DNA of 64,000 bases from Cristatella mucedo (GCA_009760855.2 WPIO01000010.1:310001-374000), one strand, 5' to 3'; shown: positions 47,362 through 60,874, numbered from the stretch's first letter. The notes: generated from the letters alone by a model not told the origin. Numbers and translations: made by a program.

Positions 47362-48135
47362 TTCGCACCTGGAGCCCCGATTCGACTGGCACTTGGCCTT
47401 CGATTCAACGCACCGAAACTCGCCAACGTTTTGAGATAGCTGGGCGCTCACCCTCGGCTCGGCTCCCCAGCGAGTTCGGTCACCGGTGGAAGTGGCCAAG
47501 CGCGATTCATCTGCTCAGCTCTAGTCTGAGGTCGCTCGCTCGGTCAAACTGCAAAGCAGGAATTTTCAGGTAGATGGTGCAACCTGCCCACCCCCCCCCC
47601 CCAATGTAAAGCGCGTTGGGAATCGCTACTTTTATTTGACACGTGAGTGGCAGTTGGAAAGTATGCAGCGACCTCATTTGGAGCCTCATCTTTAGTGAAG
47701 GATTCCTGGAAGAACGACAGAATTTCACTGTGAGCAGCTCATCTTTTCAGTGGTCGCGTTAGTACTACTGGCGCTGACAATAGCTAGTCCAGAGGTGGCA
47801 GTGAACGATGTAATGAGCTGCGTCAGAACCGATAGACTATGGCTAGCTTACAGCCGATCTTATTGACGTTCTTTGCTTGTAGTTCATATGCATAACACAA
47901 TATACCCGGGTCAGTGTTTCCGACGACCCTATTGGACTGAAGGGCATCGGCGGCTGGGGGGGGTGCTAGGAGTTACCCCAAGACATCGTGACCAGCCGGG
48001 CGTAGCGCCTTTCACGTCCGGGCAGAACTAGGCCTAAAAATGCAGAGCTCTTAACGTCCTAGTCCAAGCCTAAGGGCGACGAATGCTGATTAAATCCCGA
48101 ACCTCGTTTCAATTCTAACGAGTCGTGGGGGCAGC
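45023..48135. other. Downstream Kv2 region, further exons not identified
   Basis: If the GTAAGC donor at 45023 is used, this is intron and later exons must follow. The Kv2 C-terminus is poorly conserved, so I cannot recognise any. GC content falls gradually. (CCG)n lies at 47312-47361 and a poly-C run at about 47590-47602. Confidence 0.5.
47312..47361 (+). repeat. (CCG)n trinucleotide repeat
   Basis: About 16 to 17 CCG units, near the right border of the GC-rich domain. Confidence 0.95.
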
Positions 48136-48149
48136 ATCAAAGCACGCTC

Positions 48150-48605
48150 ATATGATGATGATAATAATAACACACTCGATAAAGCAGCTCGTATGATAAT
48201 AGTAATAACACACTCGATAAAGCACCCTTAGGGAACTCAATCCCTTTCTAGGCGCTTAGCATTTGCGGCAAAGGGAGAATATTGAATGGCTAGTAGTAGC
48301 ATGTTCAATAAACAGCAAGAATAACATAGGGGTGGCATGCACAGGGTCAGTATGCAAGTATAGTTAGTGGCAGCATACACAGTGTCAGCACGCGTAAGCA
48401 CATAAACGACAAACCACAGGGACCCACGAAATGCTGGAATAAATAGGTGCGTTTTTAATTTCTGTTTTGATGTGGTCAAGTCATGGGATGCCGTAATGGA
48501 AGTCGGGAGTGAGTTGTTCCAGGCTGTGGGAGCTGACGAACTATAGGTTCGGTTTCCAAAAGATTTGAGGTTTGTACGAGGTATAGGTAAACAGTTAGAT
48601 TCGTA
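48150..48605 (-). mobile_element. LINE 3' fragment with (ATT)n tail
   Basis: Starts on the left with an AATAATAATA tail (an ATT tail on the minus strand). CACTCGATAAAGCACCCTTA, GGGAACTCAATCCCTTTCTA and GGCGCTTAGC follow. The rest matches the 3' region of the 13000-14145 copy up to ATTTGAGGTTTGTACGA. The AACACACTCGATAAAGCA word occurs twice in the tail (48169 and 48207). Confidence 0.75.
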
Positions 48606-48609
48606 TGCA

Positions 48610-49290
48610 AACTCTCGTTAGGTGTCCAGAGTACCTCTGAACTAGCTCACCCGACGTCTAGCGAGTATAGTCGTCCCTCGCTGCATCGCGCTTCGCGGCT
48701 TCACTCTATTGCGGTTTTTCAAAAATATTCATTAAAAGTTGATAGAGATAGCGAAAATGATACAGCCCGTGCTGGGTTGTCTGAGTCAAGTATACACCTC
48801 TGTATTACAATTAAAATTAAAAGTACTATTCGTATGGACTGTATTCCTATGTATTTAAGCACCCCGAAAACCCTTCAACGCCAGGTGCTGCGGCTCGAAC
48901 ACTCCCAAATCGTGCACGAACCAAACAATCGGGTTCGGTGAAACCAAGCCAAGCAGAGCATGCTGTTCACTGATTGGCTATCCTATATCCTATCCTCTTC
49001 CTATCCTGGCCACCGATTGGCTCGCCTAGCACAATTTCGTTTCTTCGTAATGGTGACAGAAGGGGTGTTTTGTAGTGCTCTAATAATGCTAAAAACCACA
49101 TTTTGAGGGTCATTAAACAGTTCTCAATGTTTTAACTATGAAATAATCCAATTATAAGTAAATAAATAGTCCTACTTCACGGAAATCCACTTTTCGCTCT
49201 AGAGTCTGGATCTGCTTACCCGAGATAAACGGCTGTAATTCCTGCCTGTCTCAAAGTCTAGAGCCCAACTGAGCTGAATATTAAATAAAA
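48610..49290. other. Stretch without a recognisable gene
   Basis: No element or coding signal is seen. TATCCTATCC words repeat near 48980-49005. Confidence 0.4.
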
Positions 49291-49294
49291 TTAA

Positions 49295-49463
49295 TCCTAG
49301 CTGATTAAACAGCATCTTTTTGTATAGCGACAGAAGAGCCTTTACGGCTTTCACCGCTGCTTGCAGTGGCGATAAAGAGTCGCCCACCGCAGGAATCGAA
49401 CCCACGACCTCAAGATCGAGGTCGTGAAAGCACCCGCCTTACCTAGTGTGCCATCACGGCTCA
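49295..49463 (-). mobile_element. SINE family 2, tRNA-derived, near complete
   Basis: Minus strand: GTGAGCCGTGATGGCACACT followed by AGGTAAGGCGGG (A-box region), GAGGTCGTGGGTTCGATTCC (canonical B box), GCGACTCTTTATCGCCACTG, CAAGCAGCGGTGAAAGCCGT and CGCTATACAAAAAGATGC, ending TTTAATCAGC. This is the best copy of family 2. Confidence 0.88.
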
Positions 49464-49678
49464 CATGACGTCCGCTTGTATGTTGCCAAACGATTGCCAC
49501 ACGACTGTTCCTTAGCATTGTAATTCAGGAAGGGAGAACAATGAATATCTTGGTAGTAGTAATCTGGGTGATTTAGAACATAGCTATTAACTATTTTAAT
49601 ATCAAGAGGCTGGTGAGAAAGCGACCGTGGTGAAAAATAGGCTATGCGATTGTCTCACTCGGAATGAAGCTGATAGTG

Positions 49679-49898
49679 GCTGCCATCGCTGCCATCGCTG
49701 CTGACATCGCTGCCATCGCTGCCATGACTACTGCTGCCATCGCTGCTGCCATCGCTGCCATCGCTCCATGACTACTGCTGCCATCGCTGCTGCCATCGCT
49801 GCCATCGCTCCATGACTACTGCTGCCATCGCTGCTATCGCTGCCATGACTACTGCTGCCATCGCTGCTATCGCTGCCATGGCTGCTGCTGCCGCTGCG
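49679..49898 (+). repeat. Minisatellite of GCTGCCATC-type units, 33/44-bp period
   Basis: The word CATGACTACTG (or its last variant) recurs at 49723, 49767, 49811, 49844 and 49877, giving periods of 44, 44, 33 and 33. Internal units are GCTGCCATC and GCTGCTATC. In one frame it would encode an Ala/Ile/Thr repeat, but the 44-bp units break the frame. Confidence 0.9.
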
Positions 49899-49904
49899 TG
49901 CTGT

Positions 49905-51260
49905 TTACGGAGTGTCAGACCGGGATATCCCACTGACGGTGGCCATTTCTATGCTCCCCCAAGCGGCGGCGGCAGCAGTAACTGATATTGGTACTGGGTG
50001 ACGCCCTGGCTCTGCCACAAACCCCGGTGCACAGATTCCCGATGATGGGAAGTTCCTATCACCTTGAAAACTTCGAGGTTCGTTGGCTTGATGCCTTTGA
50101 ATTTTCCGGATGGGGTACCACTAAAGAGAAACTTTTCTTGATTGCTCAAGTAATACGAGCAGAGCAATATCTTTGTCGAGCTCTCCTCTGCTTCTTTCAC
50201 GCCGTGTTTAATCCAGAGAATTTTAATTTGGGCTCGAGCAAGGCCACCCGCCCATTTCCCATGCCAATCTAGAGGATGCGACATCGCAGTAAACCCGCAC
50301 GACATATGATGGCCTTCCTGCAGACTCCGTTCTGCAGTGATTGTTTGCTCTATAGCCCCCGTCGGAAGACTGCTCTCGTTGAATGAAATCGCCAGTAGAG
50401 CTTAGCTGTCTTTTAAGGATATTTGTGGATTCTCGAATGTGGTTTCTCTTCAATTCCGTTGGTGAAGGTATTTATACCGAGTCTTAGGACGACGATGCTA
50501 TGCAGCTGGCTGCATAGCTGCTGGCCGCCCACGACGAAGAGCCTGACGATGCGCTTCAGCAGCTGGCAAAAATGGAGCCTGCTTCTTGTGTCTAGTTCCT
50601 ACAGGGTATTCGGCTTGTGAGTGGAGTAGGAGGCCGCTGTCTAGCCCATTGAGGTGCCAACTAAAGGGTTTTACTGGTCCTGCCCAGCTCAGGCAAGAGA
50701 AAGCTGCAACCGATTACATTCCCCGAGAATGTCGGCAGCAGTAGAAGGATCGGGCGTAGGGTCAGTGTCAGTTCGCGAGTGAGTTCCCCGCTTTGGAACA
50801 CCAGCTGCTGTCTTACGCTGGCGAATTTCTCGAATTAAACGAAGTGGTCTGATCGAAATCTTGGAAAAGGCAGCCAGTAAAGAAAGGTTGACGCGGCGGC
50901 CTTGCCACGAGATGCACCCCAGGTGAATCGGTCCAGTTTGAGGGCGACATGAGCCCGTTGGCTACCCGAGCAGCCAATAGACGATAGCTCTCATCTAATC
51001 AAAATCTTCACTGGGGATTACAAGGTCAAGCCTCGGCATAGCTGCTCTAAACGTCGACGGGCTTACGGTATAACTCCTTCAACCGCCGTAGTGGGGTTCT
51101 GGTATAACGTCTCTTGTTAGTATGACGAAATGCAAACGCTGCTACATATTTGCATATCTATACAGCACAGTACAGCTCGCTGGTGAGCTACCTTTGCTTT
51201 CTGCTTTGATCTAGCCCTGCTCGCCTCTCTGCTTAAAATCAAGTGTTATCTAGATGTCGT
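49905..51260. other. Stretch without a recognisable gene
   Basis: Short frames only. The minus-strand frame at 49949-50305 has no recognised motif. Confidence 0.4.
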
Positions 51261-51264
51261 ATAT

Positions 51265-52003
<739 letters not shown>

Positions 52004-52009
52004 GCCCTC

Positions 52010-54230
52010 TGAGCTCGACCGGCTGCTAAGTAAAGCACGAGCTCACCTGGAGTTCCTTTCGCTGAAACCATAGACAGCTAGCGACTATTGGACGCTTAGT
52101 GGTCCCGGCGCCTGCTTTCCGGGAGCTGCTTTATAGCTGGAGTAGTGTACGTGAAACTATTCGAAGTGTTTGGGTCAATAGATTGTCCAGTTGCAGCCGT
52201 GGCCAGGTCAAAGCTGTTGCTTGGATCAATGAACAGGAGCCAATAGAGCGTTCACATTGCTACCTACGTACAGTGGCAGTCATGCTATTTAGTACGGTCG
52301 CAAAGCCGTGGCAGAACCGATACTGAGGCACCGGGCAGGGTTGCCCATCTCTCATGGAATAGTGACGGACTGCTAAGGAAAGTGACGCCCGTAGCTAGTA
52401 TGCAGCTACGTAGTAAGTAGCAACGTGGTACGTACCTACGTAGAAAGTAAAGTAGCTAGTACCACTTCGTCAGACTCATTGCATCGTATCTTCTCTTCTC
52501 ACGTACGTTCAGCACGTGCAGAGAGCCAAGAGTGCCAGACGGACTGCTCATTGGGCAGCATCTATTTCTCGGCGAGTTGTCGCCCATTGCATCAAACCTT
52601 CTCGCCCCACGGCCAAGAGCTGAGAGTAAGCAGTAGTAAGTAAGTAGCTAGTGGGCTGCTGTAACTGTGTATTCCTAGCCCGATCTCGCCGGACAGATAA
52701 ACAGTACTCGCTGGCCGCAGGCCGCTGAGAGCCGGTCGCCGGTAAAACGCCTCTTCTTGGTACACTCTGCATCAGCCGTCGGAGGATCAGCCGTCGGCGG
52801 CCAGGACTTATTTACTAAACTAATTACCACGCTTCGTTTGCCTTCGTGTTTGCCAACTCGCGAGCCGCAATCGTATCGAGCTGTCGGGGGGGGGGGCTAT
52901 CTATCAGTCGACGTGCGATCTTCCCAAAGGTGATGTTTTGCCTCCAGGCCCGCCTAACTGAATTCTATGATCGGCGTAACTTACCCACCGGAATCGATCA
53001 TTGGCACCTTTTGCCCTGCGGCTACTTGCCACCTCTCGTGGACGGCAGACGAATTAGTTGCTAGGGTTGGTTAGAATGAGACAGGCATCTCTTAAGTTTA
53101 GGGCTCGTGGCGATCTTGTTTCAGCCACAGGCAGCATTGCATTGGTCGTGGCAGCCTTGTATTGTGCTTTAACGTTTGCTTTTAAGTAGAAAACATATCT
53201 TAGTCGATGTGACAGCAGAAGACCATAGCAGGTAAGGTAGGCCATCTGCCGACCAGCATGCTTTTCGGCTAAAACGAGCAATGGTGGGACCCCTCTACCA
53301 TTAACACGTATCTGAATATGGAGGTAATAGCTAAACACGCGAACGATTATCCTATGCTCTTTTTTGGAAATGGGAAAATGATAGGAAAAAGGACTGATTA
53401 AGGATAATATAAAAGGATCACTGCGAGTTTCTACCGAAGTCTATCACGATTCACTGACCTTCATTAGATCACCTGTGACTGGCCAGAGTTAGCGTTGTGC
53501 GAATTTCGTCTGCTAGCTGTCATGACAGACAATTGGAAGACTAGCATTGCGGCTAGCCCTATTAAACTCAGTCTGTAACTACACAAACTATCAACTACCA
53601 AGTGGACGCCATCGTTCAATAGCTTACTGAGAGACTTATCGCTTTTAGGGGGCATACTAAAGCCACAAAACTTGATCTCAAGTAACTAAAGGTCAAAAGT
53701 AAAGCTGAGTCACGAGAGCCTTAGAAGCAATGTTCCTTAAGTTCCTCCTCCAAGTATCTGTCTAACCAGCTCGTCTTAGCGATGGTCCTGCAGGTTAAAG
53801 GTTCGATGCTTTCATGTCGACGATATCATTTCCTTAATTTGAACACTTTTTTCCCTTTATTTCGAGATTCTGCCACAGCCATTGAGGCTCGCTATTTTGC
53901 GGGAGACAGCCCTCCCTCCATCGAGTCCAATTTCGCAGTGGCTGCTCTGAAGGTTAGCACCGAGTGAGGAGTACCAGTACGAGTGGGAGGCCTGCGAGAG
54001 ATCAGTAGGCATCTCCAAGTTAAGGCATCCGATAGTAAGTCTGCCGAATCAACCGTTTCAATGATTGCCATGGGATAAGCTAACCTGGTCAATACTTGGA
54101 ATAGCTCTTAGGGAGTAACTGAAAAATGAAATTTTGCCTCGAACACCTTGGATATCCTACTCGAGAAAGTATCAGTTACCCAATGAGACAGTGGATGGTC
54201 AGAGAGTATGTTTGAGTTTGGTCTTCCTTT
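52010..54230. other. Stretch without a recognisable gene
   Basis: A cluster of TACGTA/GTAGCTAGT words lies at about 52388-52462, and a poly-G run at 52886-52895. No gene is supported. Confidence 0.4.
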
Positions 54231-54234
54231 CCAC

Positions 54235-54340
54235 GATAAAGTATGCTAAGTACCTAGAAAGAGATTTAGCTCTCTTAGGGCGCAAGAAAAATTTCTTATC
54301 AAATTTTGTATTATTCTTATTCTTACGAGCTGCCGTTTTG
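54235..54340 (+). mobile_element. LINE 3' end
   Basis: AGTATGCTAAGTACCTAGAA, AGAGATTTAGCTCTCTTAGG and GCGCAAG, then a degenerate ATT tail. Confidence 0.6.
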
Positions 54341-54344
54341 TATG

Positions 54345-55900
54345 ATGACGCTTACTGATTTATTTTATTGGGCATGTTTTTGCAGTTAGGGTGTATGCTT
54401 CTATTACTCGTACTGTGCCACTAGTCTTACTGCATTAACAACGGAATCTATTGAATGCAAGTTATGAAAGCGACGCACAACATTTAGCACATTTTTTTAA
54501 TAAGAATATATGTTTTGTCTATGCTGAAACACTGACCGGTAGAACGTTTTGGTTCCTAGCAAACGTGTCCGGTCAGCATAAACTATTAGCAGCTGTCTGA
54601 CACGATTTGGTTGAATATGCTTGGTGCGTAATCTTGAGAGATGTTTACACCAGACTGCATCGATGACCCTAAGATTTCTATTTGGAGGTTAGCGAAAGAG
54701 CTGCTATTCCGTGTCACGGGCTTCGGGTCAATGCTGTAGAGCGGCGTAAATAGAGTGAGCCCGGACGTGAGGCGAAGGCTGAGCGTGCTGAATTAGGTCC
54801 TCAAAGCACTAGTGCATTCGAAAACTCGGTGTCTAAAAAATTTGAAATTCTCATTTCGTGCTTGAAAGACGAGTTGATGTACTTGAAGCGACATATTCAA
54901 TGAGTGGATCAGTGGTTCTATTTTTAAGCACCCTCGAGCAAGGCTTCAGCGATCATCTCACGGTTGGCAATTCGGTCAGCTGATAGTGCGAGAGAGCCTG
55001 GAGGCTAATTGCACAGGCAAACGTGATCGATATGTAGCAGTAATTACATAGCAACGATCTGCACGAAGCATCCACTAGAGCTTGCCTAGGATGACCACGA
55101 GAAGGCTGTGATGCGTGAGCATGCACCCCCAGCAGGCAGTTTGAAAGGCGCGGCTGCTGATAGCAAAGGATATTATTGCACTTCAGGGCTCATCCATCAC
55201 GGCCTACCCATCGATTGCATTGTTGCTTTTCTCCAATGCCATTGCCGTGCACCAATCGTCCTTGGTTCGCAAGATGTAAGGAACAATAGCAAAGTGCTTA
55301 TAATTTCTTGGCGGCTTCGAGTGACATAGAGTGAGGACATATTGCAGTGATGGCTTTGAATACTTAAACGCACATTCTGAAATGTATGTGGAAAACCAGT
55401 TCAGCCAGGCTTCCATGTTTTTTTCCTAATCTCCCTGTTGCCTCTGCATATAACTTTCAAGTCAGCCCAGTGTCTGAGGTGCTTTCTGAGCCGCTAGAAA
55501 GCTCAGGAAAATATAAAGAAGAGGAAACCCGAGAATAGACGGCCGAACTACGTGAATAGTAGGTGTACGTGGGACCCAACATTGTGTATATAGAGTGCAA
55601 CACGAATTGTACTGAATGAATAGGTATAACAAAAAGTGGTATCACCCACCCGATGTATTAATTGCAGCGGTCAGAGCAGCATCAGTGTCAAGAAGCTTGA
55701 GCTTCCAGGGCGCTCGGTTATTTGGGCTGTGGTAAGTGGGATCAGCCATGGGAAATGGCCAGCTAATGGAAATGTCGTCTGCCAGTCCGACCTGAAAATG
55801 TAATGTGCTTTCCTACTCTTTCCCGAGCTTTTTAACCAAAGGTACTGTTTGCCTATGTCTTCGATCTCGTCTGAAATTTCGGTCCCACAGCAAGAATAAT
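54345..55900. other. Stretch without a recognisable gene
   Basis: No coding or element signal is seen. Confidence 0.4.
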
Positions 55901-56035
55901 TGTAATAATAATAATGGCAATAGTAGTAATAATAATGATAATAAGACATTCGTATAGCACCCTGGGAGAACTAAATCTCTTTCTATGCACTTTGACGTGT
56001 GCTGTAAAGGAAGCAACTCGTTGTCCGTTAGGCTG
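55900..56035 (-). mobile_element. LINE 3' end with (ATT)n tail
   Basis: An AATAATAATGGCAATAGTAG tail, then CATTCGTATAGCACCCTGGG, AGAACTAAATCTCTTTCTAT and GCACTTTGACGTGTGCTGTA. Confidence 0.7.
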
Positions 56036-56352
56036 GCTGTGATCGTACTGTCAGAAGTGAGCCGTAGATCGTGCTGCCACCAGTGCATGATGAATGCAGG
56101 CTACTGCTAAAATCGACCTACAGCTCTAGTATGCCTCCTTGCTCGGTGTAAGAGCACTTTCATATCTACGTTTCTAAGCCCTTGTTTATACAAACCTGCA
56201 GTATTTCTTACCTTCATTCTCTAGGGTTGTCACTCAACCATTGTCCTTCCGACCCGGCAGGTTGAAAATGAGACATGAGGGAGAGATGGACTCGTATTTC
56301 AGCTCGCAGTCTTTGCAGACATTGCAAGTCTGTGCTACTAGAGCTGCTCGAG

Positions 56353-56460
56353 CACATGATCAAGCCGGATCACATGATCAAGCCGGATCACGTGATCATG
56401 CCGGATCACATGATCATGCAGGATCACATGATCATGCCGGATCGCGTGATCATGCTGGAT
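56353..56460 (+). repeat. 18-bp tandem repeat, six units
   Basis: Exactly six 18-bp units of CACATGATCATGCCGGAT with small variants (CACGTG and CGCGTG replace CACATG; AAGCC replaces ATGCC). Each holds the palindrome TGATCA. Being a multiple of 3, it stays open in several frames on both strands (for example a six-residue SHDHAG repeat). Confidence 0.97.
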
Positions 56461-56464
56461 ATTC

Positions 56465-59255
56465 GTTGATAGGCTTGCAAGGAATGCATTGCACAATGAT
56501 TGTTCGCATAGATCAACTGAGTCATGCCTGGTAAAAGGATTTCTGGAAAAGTCAGAATCGTCTGGAATGGGTAGCACTAGCGCGGTAGCAGCAGCTGAGC
56601 TCTATCTTCAGACAGGCCACTGGTGCCTGTGCACCCGAAATGCACGCCGTGACTGCTCTGAGAAAGATTGCAGGGGTTGACTGACGGTAAAATCTGCTAT
56701 GCCCAGGCCAGTCGCTCAATTGACCCGCACTCATCCTTGGACATGTGCATGAGACAGCTGGCCGCAATGCTGCAGCAGTAGCTGCATGTGCCAGGCTTCA
56801 ATGTAACTCAGACCGGCTAATCTCGGTGACAAAGCAGGTTCTACAATTCTTCCGATAAGAAATTTGTCGTCTTTACTTTTATGTAATAAGCAACAGTCTA
56901 AGCGGGTCCAACAGTAGTTCTCTATGGCCATTCTCAATCGGCTTGTCCTTTGCATAGGCAAGAATACTTAGCTGAACTGCTGAACTGGCTTCAGCCTCCT
57001 CGTGCTCTCAGGTCCTGTATGAAAAATAAATTAGCTGTTCTATTCCTCTGCTTAAAGAACGTTGGTGACATTTTTTTTGCTCTGTGGGTTCTAGACTGTG
57101 CTACTCATTTCCTCAATTATTATGCAACAATATTTATTCTCCTGCTGCTGACTGTGGCAAATCTGTTCCGGCAGTCCTGAGCTGGTACCTCCATGCTACT
57201 CTTTACCTCAAACTGCTCTCCTGACTCAGCTATGCTTCACACTTTCTCTTTGCTGGGTGAGATCAAGTCTGTTGACTTACAGAATGTGTAACGAAGTCCA
57301 CTTAAGCTGTGAGTGCGCTGCACAGAACTCTCCTGCATAACACTTCCGCAATCTCTGTGGGGGAACATATTGGCTCCAATGCCCTTCTATTCGGCCTGCA
57401 TAACAAGCATACACGACGCAGACACTGCTTTGAATGTGCTCTCGAGCTCACTTGCTACCGGGCCAGGTTGTGCATGGAGCTGCTAACGATGAACTTAATG
57501 GCATCTACCTTGCCTGCAGAAGCTACTGCACGATCTGTACGAGTGCTAGAGCTAAACTGGAGGGCTAGGCGGCCGCAGCAATTTTGGGGCAGATTCAAAT
57601 CTCATCTTGACAGCAGCATGAAAAGCATTAGAGCTCGGCCAGGGAATGCTTCCTACCGACGAGGTAGTCATCAGACGAACAGAGAACCGTCCGAGCTTCA
57701 GAGCAAAGCAACACATGATATGCCAGTTCCTTTATATCACCTGGCCCGGTCTGTGGAATAAGTTAGCTCAATTAGGTTCAAAACCCAATTAAAAGTCACG
57801 TCCTGACAGCACCAGAATCATAGGCTTCCAGGGGAGTGCAAAAACAATCAAATTAAGCTAATAAGTCAGTCAATAGTCCATGCTATTGCATACTTGCTTC
57901 TGATTCCATCGCTTGGCACATCTGCTGGTGTCACTGTTATGTAATGCCCACTCCAGTTACCAAACAGTCCACGGTGCACTGTGCAAAGCATAGCAGATGA
58001 TCAGCAGCTGCCGATGCCAGGCAGAGCAGGCAACCTATTGTCAGCCGGCAGGAGGTAGGTTTTGATTGCTGGACACGCCGCTGGGTGCTACACATCCATC
58101 CCCTCCATAAAGTGCTCAGCGATCGGCACCCGAATAGATGAGAGCAAGAATGAGGATGCGTTGCTGGAACATGGACTAATAGTCTGTCATCCTTGCGATA
58201 TGTATGACATTTGTCTTGGCAAGGTAGAGGATCGCTGTAAATCCATTGCTATCAGCTGCCCTCTGCTTTTCCATACCTCAAAAAAAACTATGCTATATAG
58301 AATATAAGTAGATCAACCATGCAAAGCATGCAGGCTCATCCAAATATGTTAAAAATATACACTTGGAAAGGCTAATTTGTTCGTTAGAGGAGCATGTCTT
58401 GCAGTGTTTTGCCACTATGGCGATACCTTTGCTTGTGCTGCCGACTTGCACATTTCTTACCGAGGTTACACACTCACTTCTGTACCACATTCCTTATCGA
58501 CCGTCCTCCTGACTCAGCTATACTTCTCCCTTTTATTTCTTTTCATCTGATGCAATCTGTTTGCTTCTATGTGATTGCGAAAAGCTGTGTAGGCTTTCAC
58601 AGAGGTTTAGAAAACTGTCCAGCACGACCGAGTTCGTCTGTATCGCTCGGTGGAGTTACAGGTAATCATCCCTACATTAATGAATCTAAAAATAAGCATT
58701 CGATAGGTTTATGGAGTTTTGGTTTTGAAGTTAGATTTCTCAATTAACGTAGGCACGTGATATAAAATGTGTAGGCAAAGCAGATGGGAGCTATCATTTG
58801 TGGCCAAAAAGATCATAGCCCTGTTGCAAGTTGCTGCAATTTTGCAAATGCATTGTTTTGTCTCACTTAACCACGTGTACTCGGAGCAGAGGAAGGCCAG
58901 AATAGGATTTACAGCCATATTCTGTGGGACCTCACTCCATGGGACCATCTTAGCCTAGCATGGTGAGGTGCTCAGCCAAGAGTAGCTCGATCCAGCATTA
59001 TCACTTGGTCATTAGTCACCGAAATAGCATCTCAAGCTACTTAAGTGAGAGAGATAACTGCATTCTGTGTCCGATCCAGGTCATCTAGCTAGCACTGCTG
59101 TGCACCTGACGGCAGATTGCAAACTTCTGGCTGTACAGAGGACTTGACAAATACGGTGCGACAAACCGTCCTGGGATGCAGAGCGATGCACGACCTCATT
59201 GCAATACTGTTGTTACTCCTGCTTTACACCGAGCACGACTAAGTGGAAGAGCAGC
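56465..59255. other. Stretch without a recognisable gene
   Basis: A plus-strand frame at 57309-57761 (LNWRARRPQQFWGRFKSHLD near its middle) and another at 58394-58747 have no recognised family. The phrase TCCTGACTCAGCTATRCTTC occurs at 57219 and 58507, suggesting an undefined dispersed repeat. Confidence 0.4.

Positions 59256-59260
<5 letters not shown>

Positions 59261-59326
<66 letters not shown>
59261..59326. repeat. (GA)n microsatellite
   Basis: About 33 uninterrupted GA units. Confidence 0.97.
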
Positions 59327-59327
<1 letters not shown>

Positions 59328-59329
59328 CT

Positions 59330-60265
59330 AGGTGGTGGAGGACCAGCAGCTCCTAGGGCAGAGCTGGGCGGAGGAGGAGTAGTATTGAGCAGTGAAGGTG
59401 GCACTAAAGTCTGCTGTAGTCTGCTACGATCACTGATAGCAGAATTACTACAGCTAGCCACCGCTTGCAAGTTTATTGACTGCAAAGACATGGGGAACAT
59501 ACGGTGGGACAACTGAGAAAGATTCCCTCTCTATCTCCAGGGTGGTTGTCTCCGTGCCGCTGGTTCATTGCTCAGTCGTGTGCACAAATCAGGGGCTTTA
59601 CTCCAGCTAAACTAAGGTGTAAGGGGCTAAAGCTGGCCTGGCCCGAAAAGGCCACTCATTGCCTTCAGCTGAAGCACAGGCTGACTCAGCCGAATCCCCC
59701 TTCGGCCAGATGCAAAGGGTAATAATGGAGGCAGGGCACTCCCCGTAGCCTCGCTACAGCCTACCAGTTCCCTGTGCGCCTTCTCTAGTGTTTTACTTTC
59801 CTTTGTAATTAGGGATTGCATAGTATCGTTGTGCTGTGCTGGCTAACCGACACGAAAACTTGGATTGGCGGTACCTATCTATTGCCAGGCACACGTTCTT
59901 CGAGGCAAGTGATCCCCACAACTAGAGCAGAAGCACAACGACTATCTCCTGCATGAGCAGGTTAGCGTGCTAGATTAGAGCTCTTTAATTTCTTAGCAGT
60001 CGCGAGCAACCGCTAGCCGGCAGCTTCTGGTGAACCAGAAGATTTCTGCCGGTTGCAGGTTCGGGTTCATGGTGCTAGGCTAATCTCTTGCAGTTTGCAG
60101 GACCGAACGCAGCATCTGGCCGGTGGCCACTGTCGTTCCACTAGCAATTAGCTAATGGATTTTACATTTATTTTAGGGAAATGGATGTACTCCTGACGAC
60201 ATGGCTGCACCTTTGATCGACCAAGACTATGGCTGGACAGTGACAGGTTTGAATGCAGTCATTAA
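59330..60265. other. Stretch without a recognisable gene
   Basis: Short frames only. Confidence 0.4.
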
Positions 60266-60266
60266 G

Positions 60267-60267
<1 letters not shown>

Positions 60268-60361
<94 letters not shown>

Positions 60362-60387
60362 TCTTTCCCTCACTTTTCTTCCCTCCA
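60268..60387. repeat. (CT)n microsatellite
   Basis: Pure CT units to about 60360, then CT-rich variants. Confidence 0.95.
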
Positions 60388-60789
60388 TCCCTTCCTGTCT
60401 TAGTCTATCTGAGTATCTCAGTTTCCTCACCTTGACCGTGTGTGTGCGTGCCCCAGTGTGTTCTCGCATTATTATTCTCATTATTTCGTATGACATAACA
60501 TTAAGTTTGTTGGACTGTGTAGATCTCACGGTTGACTTGTGCATGTGCACATGCCGCGATGCACATCAGTAGGTAGCTAAACTGTCTGCCAGATTTATAC
60601 AGTTCATACACCCCGAAAAAATATCGTAAGAGTAGAAAGATAAAAATTGTGTCACGTCATTCTTGGAATTATAACATTTTGTATCTGAAACTACAAACAT
60701 GAGTCACAGAATGTGAATCTGCCTATTTGTCTTTGACATGCAACCATTTTTACACATTATTGCCGGTAGTAAGCCGATATGCATCCTTT

Positions 60790-60870
60790 TCAGCCAATAT
60801 GAAATGCCTAGAAAGAGATGTTGCTGCCTCGGGGTTCTATAGAAGGATATCTCCATAAATTAAAGCAAGA
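60790..60870 (+). mobile_element. LINE 3' end remnant
   Basis: CAATATGAAATGCCTAGAAA, GAGATGTTGCTGCCTCGGGG and TTCTATAGAAGG follow the order of the LINE 3' end, without a clean ATT tail. Confidence 0.45.
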
Positions 60871-60874
60871 AAGT

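Noticed and set aside
56353-56460. CRISPR-like array
   Set aside because: The 18-bp units are head to tail with no spacers.
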